Shown: positions 1 to 7,869, counted from the stretch's first letter. The stretch is DNA of 64,000 bases from Shouchella xiaoxiensis (GCF_016907895.1 NZ_JAFBCV010000001.1:372001-436000); one strand, 5' to 3'. The notes: generated by a model from the sequence alone, not told the origin. Numbers and translations: made by a program.

Positions 1-1214
1 CGAGCAATCGCAGTTTGTATCGCTTCTTTTTCTGAAAGAGACGCACCTTCTGGTTTTGGTGGTGTTATGATCTTTGAGAAATGGGCATCTGAACTGGCTG
101 GATAGCTTTCACGAACAAGGAAATAAACGACATCAATTCGATCGCCAATTTCAATTGAATGATTTAATCCACTAAAGCTAATCAAGCCGTTTATGCCGTC
201 GCTGATAAGCTGGTTTTCAGTAACAAAGCCAGTAAAGCATGTTGGCGCAAAGTCCGTCAGTGGATGCGTTTCGCAGTCACGATTTGCTCGTTTGTCCTGT
301 CCTTCACTGTTAATCAGTAAGTAATGGGCCTCATCTGTGTAGAAGTCGGATAAAGAGATTCCCCAGCTATCTTCCCAATCGAGATAATTCGCAGCGGTTA
401 TGTAGAGGAGTGGGTTTTCAGAGCCTGATTGATTTTGGGCTATTTCTAGTGCCGCTTGAATCGCTTCTTTTTCTGAAAGAGACGCACCATCCACCGTTTC
501 TGCGGGTACAAGCTTTGCGTTGCTGCCGTTTGCTTGTGGCGGAAGAGATCTTGTCGTTGCATCATAATCGACGTGAATGCGATCGCCAATAGCTGCTTCA
601 ATCGTTAGGTTTGTAAATTGGACTAAGCCGTCTCTTTCTGTAAAAATGGAGGCAAAATGCTCATCTTTCGCTGAAAGGTAGCCCCAGTCTGTCTCCATCT
701 CTTCATCTCCTCCAATTTGAAAGACCCGTTCATCCTCTTCTCCAAATATGTGCAAGCTAATTTCCCACACATCATTTTCTGCCAAATAGTTTGTAAATGT
801 AGTGTAGCGATAATCGAGAAATTCGTCTCCAGGTGGGAATTCTTCCGCTTGTTTCAACGCCTGTTGAATCGCTTCTTTCTCCGAATAGCTCGCTCCTTCA
901 GGTGCTGGTGGAGAGACAATTTCACTGCGCGTGCCGTCTGCTTGAGCGGGGAAGGATTCAGCAATATCGCCATTAAAGGAAATACGGACTCGGTCGCCGA
1001 CTTCAATCTCGCTAGGCATATTGGAAAAATCAATCAAGCCATGATCAATGTTTATGAGCGCAGATGATTCATACACATCGCTGACAAACCCACTAAACGG
1101 CTCGTATTCATACGTCGTAAAGGCATCGCCACCGGTGTTTTCATTTAGCCCAAAGGGGACAGACTGACAGCTTCCGAGAAACAGGAGGGACATGAGGAAG
1201 AGCCATTTTTTCAT
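1..1214 (-). CDS. Lipoprotein built of tandem DUF3221-like repeats (3' end outside window)
   Basis: The frame is open from an ATG at 1214 to the window edge (404 codons). A short signal peptide ends in the lipobox LGSC (Cys16), so the protein should be lipid-anchored outside the membrane. The rest is a repeated unit of about 140 residues: units start near residues 38, 186 and 327, each with a strand-rich part containing IEVGDR or IEIGDR, then a Pro-Ala/Gln-Ala segment, then the near-identical motif GAS(L/Y)SEKEAIQ at about 108, 243 and 390. The first half of each unit resembles DUF3221-like (OB-like) modules of Bacillus lipoproteins. The identity extends to DNA level around the SEKEAIQ motif. 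Function is unknown; peptide or cell-wall binding would be a guess. The total number of repeats is unknown because the gene is cut. Confidence 0.85.
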   Translation of the reverse strand, partial: MKKWLFLMSLLFLGSCQSVPFGLNENTGGDAFTTYEYEPFSGFVSDVYESSALINIDHGLIDFSNMPSEIEVGDRVRISFNGDIAESFPAQADGTRSEIVSPPAPEGASYSEKEAIQQALKQAEEFPPGDEFLDYRYTTFTNYLAENDVWEISLHIFGEEDERVFQIGGDEEMETDWGYLSAKDEHFASIFTERDGLVQFTNLTIEAAIGDRIHVDYDATTRSLPPQANGSNAKLVPAETVDGASLSEKEAIQAALEIAQNQSGSENPLLYITAANYLDWEDSWGISLSDFYTDEAHYLLINSEGQDKRANRDCETHPLTDFAPTCFTGFVTENQLISDGINGLISFSGLNHSIEIGDRIDVVYFLVRESYPASSDAHFSKIITPPKPEGASLSEKEAIQTAIA

Positions 1215-1303
1215 TGAAATCACTCCTTTTTGACCTTATTCGACATAGGCGAAAAAAATCCTTGTGAAACTGTTTGTAAAAGCATCTTGATGTAGAATGC
1301 CCG

Positions 1304-1334
1304 TTGACTTAGAGCGAACTCGAACAATTATAAT
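1304..1334 (+). promoter_or_regulatory. MerR-type promoter with 19-bp spacer and dyad
   Basis: A -35 TTGACT (1304-1309) and -10 TATAAT (1329-1334) are separated by 19 bp, the over-long spacing typical of promoters activated by MerR-family proteins. The spacer holds an imperfect dyad, TTAGAG then CTCGAA, separated by CGAA. It lies directly upstream of the MerR gene at 1358, so autoregulation is the simplest reading. Confidence 0.7.
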
Positions 1335-1357
1335 GAGAGTAGAATGGAGTTGAGACA

Positions 1358-1780
1358 ATGACCTATGGGATCAGTGAAGTGGCAGAAAAAGTAGACTTAT
1401 CTCCTTATATATTACGTTTCTATGAAAAAGAAGGCTTATTGCCTTTTCTGGAGCGTGACTCGAACGGACGGCGCATGTTTACGGAGAGAGATTTGGAGTG
1501 GATCGTGCTGATCGGCTGCTTAAAGGCGACCGGGATGCCATTAAAAGAAATTAAGCTGTTTATCGATTGGTATGTGGAAGGAGACGAAACGTTGACATTG
1601 CGTCAGAATATGTTTTATGAACGAAAACGAGCTGTGGAAGAAAAAATGGCGATGCTGCAAAAAACAATGGACATGGTTACCTACAAATGTTGGTTTTACG
1701 ATGTCGCGGTGGAGGCAGGCACAGCAGATGCGCCGAAAGCAATCGCAACAGAAGATCTTCCAGACGAGATAAGAGCCTAA
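1358..1780 (+). CDS. MerR family transcriptional regulator (AdhR-like)
   Basis: A 140-residue MerR protein: N-terminal winged helix-turn-helix (about residues 3-40, with the YILRFYEKEGLL recognition and wing region) followed by a dimerising coiled coil around residues 75-115. Cys54 in the segment IGCLKATGM sits where the AdhR/NmlR subgroup has its single redox or aldehyde-sensing cysteine; this is family knowledge, not proof of function. It should twist the 19-bp-spacer promoter just upstream to activate it. In relatives this regulator usually controls an adjacent aldehyde- or quinone-detoxifying enzyme; here no intact gene follows on the same strand, so the target is either elsewhere or lost. 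Confidence 0.88.
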   Translation: MTYGISEVAEKVDLSPYILRFYEKEGLLPFLERDSNGRRMFTERDLEWIVLIGCLKATGMPLKEIKLFIDWYVEGDETLTLRQNMFYERKRAVEEKMAMLQKTMDMVTYKCWFYDVAVEAGTADAPKAIATEDLPDEIRA

Positions 1781-1986
1781 AGGAGAATATCGGGATTTGA
1801 AAAACTGTGCTTCTCTGCCCTGTTAAAGAACTAGATCTACCCGTGACTAGAATAAAGATCGACTACCCATGGCCCATGCAGTTAAAGATCAATTTGTAGC
1901 GATTTCCCGGTTCTGTAATGACGGCTCAATAAAGCAGTTCCTGGTTTAAACAAGTGATTGACGAAAATGGATTGAAGTAAAGCAAG
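1781..1986. other. Gene-free stretch after merR, possible degenerate coding remnant
   Basis: About 200 bases without an intact gene. A ribosome-site-like AGGAG follows the merR stop, and short open pieces on the plus strand (for example an ATG at about 1872 with 26 codons, and a frame closing at about 1979) look protein-like but are interrupted by stops in all frames. It may be the remains of the enzyme gene once controlled by the MerR protein; I could not identify a family. Confidence 0.3.
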
Positions 1987-2020
1987 AAGACCAATGGGCG
2001 CATCACGCTCATTGGTCTTT
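1987..2020. terminator. Hairpin between merR region and TraB gene
   Basis: A 14-bp stem (1987-2000 with 2006-2019, one mismatch) around a 5-base loop, just below the stop of the minus-strand TraB gene. U-tracts are weak on both sides; it probably ends the minus-strand operon. Confidence 0.6.
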
Positions 2021-2024
2021 ATTC

Positions 2025-2984
2025 TTAGTAGATAAAATCAACCGTGTAGCCTTTTTCCTCTAAAATAGAGACAATGCTTGGTTCAGCAACTAAGTGCATC
2101 GAGCCGACAAAAACGAAATACGTTTGTCCGCTGTTCTCCTGTAGAATCTCGTCAATCGTTTCGGACATGTCAAGGTTGCGAGCATCGTTTAATTCGTAAG
2201 TATATTCTTCATCCACATCTGAATCAAGCAGCTCTTGCCATATCGCTTCCATTGCCTCAATGTCACCTTCAAGCCATGATTCACCCATTGCGTCAAGTTC
2301 GTCAGCTGCCTCTTCAAACGTATCAATGGCGCTTTCAAGCAGCTGCACCTGCGTATCAATCGAAAACCCTGACATCATCTCAAACTGCCCTTCAATTGTC
2401 TCTAGCTCGCGAATTTCTTTCCCATCTTCCACAGCGCGGGATAGGAAGTATTCTTCAACGCCATGTGTGTCTTGAAGATCGCTAGATTGTATGCCAATGG
2501 CGAGCAATAAGTTCTCTAGAAACCACGGCTCAAACGATTCAAACATTTCCATTGGAATGCCATTGGCGCTAAGTATCTCTTCCAGTTCCGCATAGTGATC
2601 AGCAGAAATATAGTCAGCAATCGTTTCGTCATCAGGTAAGGTAGAAGGAGTCATCATTTCTGCTAGCTCTGTTTCATCGGCATTCACAATATCAACTTCT
2701 GGCAAAACAACATCCGCTTGCTCGTAAGCCGCTTCAGTCTGAGGGTTTAATGGATAGAAATCCTCACGTCCAACGTGAATTGTTCCTTGTAAATAAGCGA
2801 TTGTATCTTCATGCTCTATTTTCCAAAGAAACCCACCGTTTCCTTCTTCAACCTCGTCTGTTCCTGTAGTGGTTTCGTTATCGGGCTCTGCGTCACCGTC
2901 AGTCTCGTCTTCTGCGTTGTTACAGGCTGCTAGACCTGCTAGTAGTACGAGAGATAATCCTGCATAATGCCATTTTTTTGTCAT
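2025..2984 (-). CDS. TraB/GumN family lipoprotein
   Basis: I start at the ATG at 2984, which has TTGGAG upstream and is followed at once by a lipoprotein signal peptide (basic MTKKWH, hydrophobic stretch, lipobox LAAC), rather than the longer in-frame start at 3074 inside the preceding gene. The mature part is very acidic. It carries the TraB/GumN family signature: an FLWKIEH opening, the GTIHVG motif, and near the C-terminus a second conserved strand, FVFVGSMHLV. Members are thought to be erythromycin-esterase-like or metallopeptidase-like surface proteins, but no reaction is established. It is last in a PadR-DUF2812-TraB operon, 16 bp after the DUF2812 stop. Confidence 0.85.
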   Translation of the reverse strand: MTKKWHYAGLSLVLLAGLAACNNAEDETDGDAEPDNETTTGTDEVEEGNGGFLWKIEHEDTIAYLQGTIHVGREDFYPLNPQTEAAYEQADVVLPEVDIVNADETELAEMMTPSTLPDDETIADYISADHYAELEEILSANGIPMEMFESFEPWFLENLLLAIGIQSSDLQDTHGVEEYFLSRAVEDGKEIRELETIEGQFEMMSGFSIDTQVQLLESAIDTFEEAADELDAMGESWLEGDIEAMEAIWQELLDSDVDEEYTYELNDARNLDMSETIDEILQENSGQTYFVFVGSMHLVAEPSIVSILEEKGYTVDFIY

Positions 2985-3000
2985 AGTTCTGTACTCCAAT

Positions 3001-3717
3001 CTAACCGTTTTTTTGTTTATACTTGTCAAAAAGCGATAGAGAAAAAGAAAATATAAGGGCGAAGGCGGCTCCACAAACCAGCATCGAAGCTCCCATGCGT
3101 ATAGCGCTTGCCATGTTGTCCGTTAAAAGGACGATAAGTGCTAAGAAAAGGGCGAAGGGCAGCATCAATGTCGTAAACTGATACAGCGATTTTCCTTTTG
3201 CCTTTGCTGTGTTTCCCGCTAAAGTTAGAACGGTCCAAGCTAGTGGAAGAGCGAGCGGTGTTAGCGCTAAAGCTCCATAGAACAAACCAGTTTGTAACGC
3301 TCCTTCAGCAAAAAGCCAACCAAGCCAAAGTGCTATTGTTAAAAGGATAACTGGATAAGCTAACGCACGCATAAACCGGCTAATTGACTCGTGTTTTTCG
3401 ACCGTTGATTCTTGGTCACTGTGAATCGGTTTTGTCCCCGGGAGCGCTTGGAATAAATGGATGCCTGCTTCTGACGCAATAGGAGTCCAGCCAGAGCTAG
3501 TAAACAGCTCAAGATACTCATCTTGTTCATTCGTAGCTAGGAGCCGATAGTCATAGGCATATATGTAATCTGTGCTTTCTCCTTTCTGGAGAGAATAGCC
3601 GCCTGGACGAAAACCCTGAACATGCCAACCTTTTAATGAGTGTTGCCGCAGCTTTTTCAAGTCTTTTTCCTCCGAAAATGCGAGACCACTTGACATCATA
3701 TACTTTGTTTGGCTCAT
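3001..3717 (-). CDS. DUF2812 domain membrane protein
   Basis: 238 residues. The first half (about 15-90) matches the DUF2812 pattern: a KDLKKL(R)xxSLKGW segment, then FRPGGYSLQKGE and repeated aromatic strands. The second half has four likely membrane helices (about 116-136, 140-160, 178-198, 205-228) and a short basic tail. Genes of this type sit almost always behind a PadR regulator, and here the start codon overlaps the padR stop by 4 bp (ATGA), so the two are translationally coupled. The biochemical role of the family is unknown. Confidence 0.85.
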   Translation of the reverse strand: MSQTKYMMSSGLAFSEEKDLKKLRQHSLKGWHVQGFRPGGYSLQKGESTDYIYAYDYRLLATNEQDEYLELFTSSGWTPIASEAGIHLFQALPGTKPIHSDQESTVEKHESISRFMRALAYPVILLTIALWLGWLFAEGALQTGLFYGALALTPLALPLAWTVLTLAGNTAKAKGKSLYQFTTLMLPFALFLALIVLLTDNMASAIRMGASMLVCGAAFALIFSFSLSLFDKYKQKNG

Positions 3718-4046
3718 ATAAGCCCCTCCTGTAATCCCTTTTCCGCTAAGGCAAGAAGTTGTTTTCGGAGTGTCACTTCGCTACGCAAAACGTCTTTTCC
3801 TTTTCCTGTTAATCTATACGTTTTACGTCTTGAATTCGTTTCATCTGATGGACAAATCCAGTCTTGCTTTAGCAGTTTTTTTATAATCGTGTACATGGAA
3901 GCTGGTCCGATGCTGACGGCACCGCTTGTTGTTTCTTCAATAATTTGCATGATGGCATAGCCGTGCCGAGGTTCGGTTAGCGCTGCCATTATGTAAAACA
4001 TCGAGTCTGTTACATGCTCCGATTGCTTCACCGATATCCCTTCCAT
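3714..4046 (-). CDS. PadR family transcriptional regulator
   Basis: A 110-residue PadR regulator with the winged-helix core TEPRHGYAIMQ...GPASMYTIIKKLL and the C-terminal helix that dimerises the family. The ATG at 4046 has no good ribosome site; a GTG at 4031 (residue 6) is preceded by GGAAGGGATATCG and may be the real start. It heads an operon with the DUF2812 and TraB genes. Two closely spaced palindromes cover the promoter just upstream, so it almost certainly represses its own operon. The inducing signal is unknown; PadR proteins bind small aromatic or amphiphilic ligands. Confidence 0.9.
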   Translation of the reverse strand: MEGISVKQSEHVTDSMFYIMAALTEPRHGYAIMQIIEETTSGAVSIGPASMYTIIKKLLKQDWICPSDETNSRRKTYRLTGKGKDVLRSEVTLRKQLLALAEKGLQEGLI

Positions 4047-4057
4047 CTGTTTAAACT

Positions 4058-4116
4058 TATATCATAAAGTGATATATCATTAAATGAACTATATCACTTT
4101 GTGATATAAGTGTCTA
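4058..4116 (-). promoter_or_regulatory. padR promoter with two palindromic operators
   Basis: On the minus strand a -35 TAGACA (4116-4111) and -10 TATAGT (4093-4088) are 17 bp apart. The spacer and -10 are covered by a perfect 8+8 palindrome, TATATCAC-TTT-GTGATATA (4090-4108); a second copy, TATATCA-TAAAG-TGATATA (4058-4076), lies at the expected transcript start. This is the layout of a repressor site pair. Confidence 0.8.
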
Positions 4117-4130
4117 GTCCTTTAAAACAA

Positions 4131-4155
4131 AAAAAAAGCGCCGCAAAGGGCGCTT
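4131..4155 (-). terminator. Terminator of the small-protein operon
   Basis: Stem AAGCGCC/GGCGCTT (4136-4142 with 4149-4155) followed on the minus strand by a run of at least seven U, 13 bp after the stop of the gene ending at 4168. Confidence 0.85.
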
Positions 4156-4167
4156 GTGTCTGATGTG

Positions 4168-4335
4168 TTAGTTACTTGCTGGAATGCCTTTTTCGGAGTC
4201 GCTTTCAATCACTATGTTTGAAGGCTTGTCCAATAAAGAAACGCGCGCAAATCCTTTTGTGTTGCTGGCAGACACGGCTTTTTTAACTTGAAAGCTCTTC
4301 TCAGCTTGATGTTCTTTTTTGCTAAAACCAAACAT
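4168..4335 (-). CDS. Small hypothetical protein, 55 aa
   Basis: Starts at the ATG at 4335 because AAAGGAGGTCATCCAC lies directly before it; a longer in-frame start at 4395 would run into the upstream gene. It begins MFGFSKKE and is polar and basic early, with no signal peptide or membrane helix. It lies 16 bp behind the membrane protein gene ending at 4352 and is followed by a terminator, so it is the last gene of that operon. No family recognised. Its opening (MF, then an FSK motif) weakly echoes the 41-residue protein at the head of the same cluster. Confidence 0.7.
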   Translation of the reverse strand: MFGFSKKEHQAEKSFQVKKAVSASNTKGFARVSLLDKPSNIVIESDSEKGIPASN

Positions 4336-4351
4336 GTGGATGACCTCCTTT

Positions 4352-5161
4352 TTAAGACTCGACTTTAATTTGTATTTCCCCGAATAGTTCATCATTTAAA
4401 CCGAGTAAAGCAATATCAGATGTTAAGTTAATCATATTCTCTTCAACCGAGCTCGTCAATAGATTTGGTTTATATAAACAGATGGCTAAACCTAGCTTCA
4501 CGTTTCCATAGTTTCGAATAAGGAGGAAATCATGAATGGCTGATTCAGGTTTTTTGATCTGAATCGAATCCTGCACACGATTTTGCTTAAAGCGGATGGA
4601 GGAGGCAATTAGTTCGTCAACAAGGTCTTTTTCTTTCTGCACATTCCTGAGCACTTTTAAGTAGCCGCCAGTATCTGTATAAAACCAGTGAGTGGAAAAA
4701 TCTTTGGGCTTCACATTAAGAACTTTCGCAAGCTCGACTGACAGCCCATCAAAGTAATGCTGTAAGTTTTGTTGGATGACGCTAATATGCTTGTTTTCTT
4801 CAATCGAATGAATCAGTTCCGACAGCCGTTCTTCAATCACAACCCGACTTGAATAGCCGAAGTCCGGTGCTGCTGCCTGTCGTCTTATGAAGAAGCGAAC
4901 AAGTGTATAGATGCCTACAGCGAGGCTGGCGTAGAGCACAGAAAGCAGGATAAACTGTAGCATCTGAACCAAATCGTGCTGTGAGTCTGAATAGCGCAAA
5001 AAAGAAACGTGGAACGGTTGTCCCATTAATCGGTGGAGCTGAGCAAGCAGTCTATCTGCATTGTCAGATACAGAGCGCAATACGAGCGCGAGTAAAAGAA
5101 AGGCGACAAAAGCGACAAACCCATATTTTTTTCCATTTTCAATAATTGAATTGAGATTCAT
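4352..5161 (-). CDS. Two-TM protein with cytoplasmic GAF-like sensor region
   Basis: 269 residues. A membrane helix at about 13-30, an outside loop of some 35 residues, a second helix at about 68-90, then a cytoplasmic part of 180 residues. After a helical linker (about 104-135) the C-terminal part has the alternating strand/helix pattern of a GAF- or PAS-like sensing domain, ending in a strand that reads FLLIRNYGNVKLGLAICLY. There is no kinase, GGDEF or DNA-binding domain. The topology suggests a signal or stress sensor, but the role is unknown. It sits between two very small genes on the same strand and may have its own promoter (see 5175-5199). Confidence 0.65.
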   Translation of the reverse strand: MNLNSIIENGKKYGFVAFVAFLLLALVLRSVSDNADRLLAQLHRLMGQPFHVSFLRYSDSQHDLVQMLQFILLSVLYASLAVGIYTLVRFFIRRQAAAPDFGYSSRVVIEERLSELIHSIEENKHISVIQQNLQHYFDGLSVELAKVLNVKPKDFSTHWFYTDTGGYLKVLRNVQKEKDLVDELIASSIRFKQNRVQDSIQIKKPESAIHDFLLIRNYGNVKLGLAICLYKPNLLTSSVEENMINLTSDIALLGLNDELFGEIQIKVES

Positions 5162-5174
5162 GCGTCACATCCTT

Positions 5175-5199
5175 AGAACGAACTCGTTCTTCAATTATA
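5175..5199 (-). promoter_or_regulatory. Possible internal promoter with palindrome
   Basis: On the minus strand a TATAAT (5199-5194) is followed directly by the palindrome AGAACGA-GT-TCGTTCT (5190-5175), 13 bp upstream of the start codon at 5161. No convincing -35 box. The arms resemble, but do not have the spacing of, a Bacillus LexA site. Confidence 0.35.
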
Positions 5200-5223
5200 A
5201 CAAGAACAGCAGAGGCTGTGGAA

Positions 5224-5349
5224 TTATTTGTTAGCATTTGTTTTAAACGATGAGGTAAACAGCTTCTTGCCGTTTTTGGTTTTTGTGACGGTCGTCGTTT
5301 TATTCGTAATCGATACATTTTTGCTGAAAAGATCAACCTTTTTAAACAT
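5224..5349 (-). CDS. Small hypothetical protein, 41 aa
   Basis: Runs from an ATG at 5349, preceded by TAGGAGCTGCACATTC, to TAA at 5224. The product starts MFKKVDLFSK, is rich in Lys, Thr, Asn and Ser (a central stretch of alternating Thr/Lys), and has no hydrophobic segment. It shares the strand with the membrane protein starting 62 bp further on and the 55-residue protein behind that. The codon choice and ribosome site look real. No family recognised. Confidence 0.65.
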   Translation of the reverse strand: MFKKVDLFSKNVSITNKTTTVTKTKNGKKLFTSSFKTNANK

Positions 5350-5414
5350 GAATGTGCAGCTCCTAGCTTTTTTTACAAGTCTTTCTTATTTGTGAGCGGC
5401 TCATACATGAAACT

Positions 5415-5439
5415 AGCATTCCGCACAGCGCGGAATGCT
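5415..5439 (-). terminator. Hairpin ending the APH-like gene
   Basis: A 10-bp perfect stem AGCATTCCGC/GCGGAATGCT (5415-5424 with 5430-5439) that touches the stop codon of the phosphotransferase gene. The U-tract is poor (AGTTTC), so termination may be leaky into the small-protein operon. Confidence 0.6.
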
Positions 5440-6356
5440 TAGAGATTGAGAAGCAGCTCGTTTAGCTTCGTTTTCATCAGTTCGTAACCACCGGGATGGT
5501 CTTGTCTTGCGTAAAAGCGGAGTCCATCGGTTGCTTTAAAGAGTAGACCTGCATAAAGTCGTTCTTTAAAGTAGGGGATCGTCTTATCTTGCTCCTGCCA
5601 AATGACCTTCATTTTATCAGGAAACTGCAAATGAGGCGACCAGAAATGGAGCCCGGCTAGATCAAACATAAAGTCGCCCTGCATCGCCATCTCCCAATCA
5701 ACAATTGCCGTGATGCGGTCGCCAGCCGCGATGAAATTACCTGTATGGAAATCGCCGTGTACCAAATAGGGTTGTTTTGGCGCATAAGCGGCAAGCTCCA
5801 TCATTTTCTTATAGCCTTGCTCAAAAACGTCTTTTTCTAACATACTGTTTGTGAATAACGTTTTCCAGCGTCCGTAAAAACTGTCTTCTTCTTCGATAAA
5901 GAAACGCTCTAGCGTAGCCAGCCAAGATGAGTCGCTTGGCTGCTTGCCTGGCTCAATGATTCCGAATGCTGCGCTCGTTTTCGTTTCATTAATTTGGGAA
6001 TAAACGTCAGCTAAATGAGTTGATATTTGAGACTGTTTTTCTTCTGTTAAAGCACTAACGGGAGCGCCGTCTGCTTTTTGACTGATTAAATAATGCACCC
6101 CGTTTTTTGTCCCGCGCTGAAGCGTACGGGGGATAGGCAACAATGAACCGAACTGCTCATAGATTGCTTCTGCTTTTAGCAAGCTTTCCTCCTTTAGTCG
6201 AAAATGGACAACATAGGCGTTATCATCTGTTCGAAACTGATAGACTTTGCTTAACTCGCCCATATCGATTGAAGAGATTTGCTCGGCTTCCTTATAATGA
6301 GTGCGAATTAACTCGGTAGCGTCACTGTCTGAAAGGCTTAATTTAAACGATTTCAT
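5439..6356 (-). CDS. Aminoglycoside phosphotransferase (APH/choline kinase) family protein
   Basis: 305 residues with the protein-kinase-like APH fold. The catalytic loop HGDFHTGN (about residues 200-207) holds the proposed catalytic Asp and metal-binding Asn, and the metal-binding IVDWE (about 217-221) stands where kinases have DFG. The N-terminal lobe has the YQFRTDDNAYVVHFR strand pair of the nucleotide pocket. The substrate is not predictable; most chromosomal Bacillus members are not resistance enzymes and phosphorylate small hydroxyl compounds or act in macrolide-like detoxification. The start at 6356 has GAGGTGAACC upstream. Confidence 0.85.
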   Translation of the reverse strand: MKSFKLSLSDSDATELIRTHYKEAEQISSIDMGELSKVYQFRTDDNAYVVHFRLKEESLLKAEAIYEQFGSLLPIPRTLQRGTKNGVHYLISQKADGAPVSALTEEKQSQISTHLADVYSQINETKTSAAFGIIEPGKQPSDSSWLATLERFFIEEEDSFYGRWKTLFTNSMLEKDVFEQGYKKMMELAAYAPKQPYLVHGDFHTGNFIAAGDRITAIVDWEMAMQGDFMFDLAGLHFWSPHLQFPDKMKVIWQEQDKTIPYFKERLYAGLLFKATDGLRFYARQDHPGGYELMKTKLNELLLNL

Positions 6357-6421
6357 CGGTTCACCTCTAGTTCTGACGTGTTAAAATGAAACTACCATAA
6401 CAGATTATGGAGGAACGAGCA

Positions 6422-7291
6422 ATGAATGACTACCAATTGGTGTCTAACTATCGCAAGAATGAAAGATTGAGAGAAAGCTTTAATAAACTGGCTATTGCGA
6501 CGTTTGGACTTGATTTTAAAGCGTGGTACAAACGAGGCTATTGGGACGAGCGCTACATTCCTTATTCGTTCTTGTACGAAGGGGAAGTCGTGGCAAACGC
6601 CTCTATCTTTAAAATGACGCTTATTCTAAATGGGAAACTATACAACGCCATTCAAGTTGGCACCGTCATGACCGCCGCAGCTCATCAAAAGCGTGGACTG
6701 GCGGGGCGATTGATGAAGCATCTATTACGCGTTTACGCTGGTGAAATGATTTACTTGTATGCGAACAAAGCGGTGCTCGACTTTTATCCCCGCTATGGCT
6801 TTAAGAGGGTGCATGAATCGCTTTATACGATTGATGTGAAGGAGGCGGACCTAAGCGTAGAGCAGGGACACGCCGTTCAACAGGTATCACTGGACCACGA
6901 TCGTGAATTGCTAGAATTCTACGCGAAACACCGCGTCAGTCAATCAAATCAAGTGGATGTGGCTAACAATGATGCGCTCTTACTCTTTTATTTTGCAATT
7001 CCGTTTGCTGAAATGATCTATTATATAGCAGAGCTGGACGTAATCGTGTTAATGGAACATGAGGAAGACACGCTGCAGCTGTATGATGTGATTTCTCTAC
7101 AAGAGCCGAAAATAGACAAAGTGTTAGCATCATGCATGAAGCCAACAACAGAAAAGATCGTTTGTCATTTCACGCCTGGTTTTGAGCTGAAAGGAATGCA
7201 GGTTGAAACGGTCTCAGATGATGACGATGCTTTGTTTGTATTAGGGGAGTTGGTCTCTCCAATAAAATTTCCAGTAACATCCCATTGTTAA
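6422..7291 (+). CDS. GNAT N-acetyltransferase, Eis-like
   Basis: I use the ATG at 6422, with GGAGGA seven to eight bases upstream; an earlier in-frame ATG at 6407 lies before that site. The protein has 289 residues. Its N-terminal GNAT domain shows the acetyl-CoA-binding strand-turn-helix QVGTVMTAAAHQKRGLAGRL (about 80-99), followed by an LDFYPRYGF segment, then a long C-terminal part as in Eis-type acetyltransferases. Substrate unknown. It is followed 20 bp later by the GrpB family gene and probably forms an operon with it. Confidence 0.82.
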   Translation: MNDYQLVSNYRKNERLRESFNKLAIATFGLDFKAWYKRGYWDERYIPYSFLYEGEVVANASIFKMTLILNGKLYNAIQVGTVMTAAAHQKRGLAGRLMKHLLRVYAGEMIYLYANKAVLDFYPRYGFKRVHESLYTIDVKEADLSVEQGHAVQQVSLDHDRELLEFYAKHRVSQSNQVDVANNDALLLFYFAIPFAEMIYYIAELDVIVLMEHEEDTLQLYDVISLQEPKIDKVLASCMKPTTEKIVCHFTPGFELKGMQVETVSDDDDALFVLGELVSPIKFPVTSHC

Positions 7292-7310
7292 AAATGAGAG
7301 GAGAAGATCA

Positions 7311-7847
7311 ATGAAGCAAGTTGTCACGATCGAGCCTTACAAGGAGGAATGGAGGCAGATTTTCCTTCGATTGAGCAAGACGATCCAACAAGAAGTGGGT
7401 GATTACCTCGAAGCAGTTGAGCACGTGGGTAGTACATCAATTGTCGGCCTGAGCGCCAAGCCAATCATTGACCTCGATCTCATATTAAAGGAAGAAGCCC
7501 AATTCCCACTGGTGGCAGAGCGGTTAACCAAGCTTGGCTATATTCATGAAGGGAATAAAGGGATTGAGGGCAGAGAAGCGTTTGCTAGAGAGAATCAATT
7601 TGTTCCATTCAGTCAGGGATCAACCGTTTGGATGACACATCACCTCTATGTTTGCCCGAAAAATAGCCCAGCTTTAAGCGAGCATCTAGCTTTTCGCGAC
7701 TATTTACGCAAGCATCCTGAGGAAGTGAAAATCTATGAGCAAATCAAGCGTGAGTTAGCTAAAACGGCCGGCAGTCGTGAAGAATATACAGACGGGAAGA
7801 CGGAATTCGTGCAGGGGATTTTGCGAAAAGCGTGGCATTCAAGCTAA
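7311..7847 (+). CDS. GrpB family (UPF0157) nucleotidyltransferase-fold protein
   Basis: 178 residues with the full GrpB pattern: an opening I-x-PY-x-x-W, the motif VEHVGSTSIVGLSAKPIIDLDL (about residues 38-59; GST then DxD of a nucleotidyltransferase fold), and a C-terminal FRDYLRKHPE segment. GrpB proteins resemble CoA- or glutamate-linked nucleotidyltransferases and dephospho-CoA kinase appendages, but their substrates are not established. AGAGGAGAAGATCA precedes the ATG. Confidence 0.9.
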   Translation: MKQVVTIEPYKEEWRQIFLRLSKTIQQEVGDYLEAVEHVGSTSIVGLSAKPIIDLDLILKEEAQFPLVAERLTKLGYIHEGNKGIEGREAFARENQFVPFSQGSTVWMTHHLYVCPKNSPALSEHLAFRDYLRKHPEEVKIYEQIKRELAKTAGSREEYTDGKTEFVQGILRKAWHSS

Positions 7848-7869
7848 GAGAGGTTGGGCGTAAATGCCG

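Noticed and set aside
5175-5190. LexA (SOS) box upstream of the membrane protein.
   Set aside because: The arms resemble GAAC/GTTC but the spacing is two bases, not the four needed.
5439-6356. Antibiotic resistance by the APH-family protein.
   Set aside because: The family is broad, no resistance subfamily motif was recognised, and the context is ordinary chromosome.
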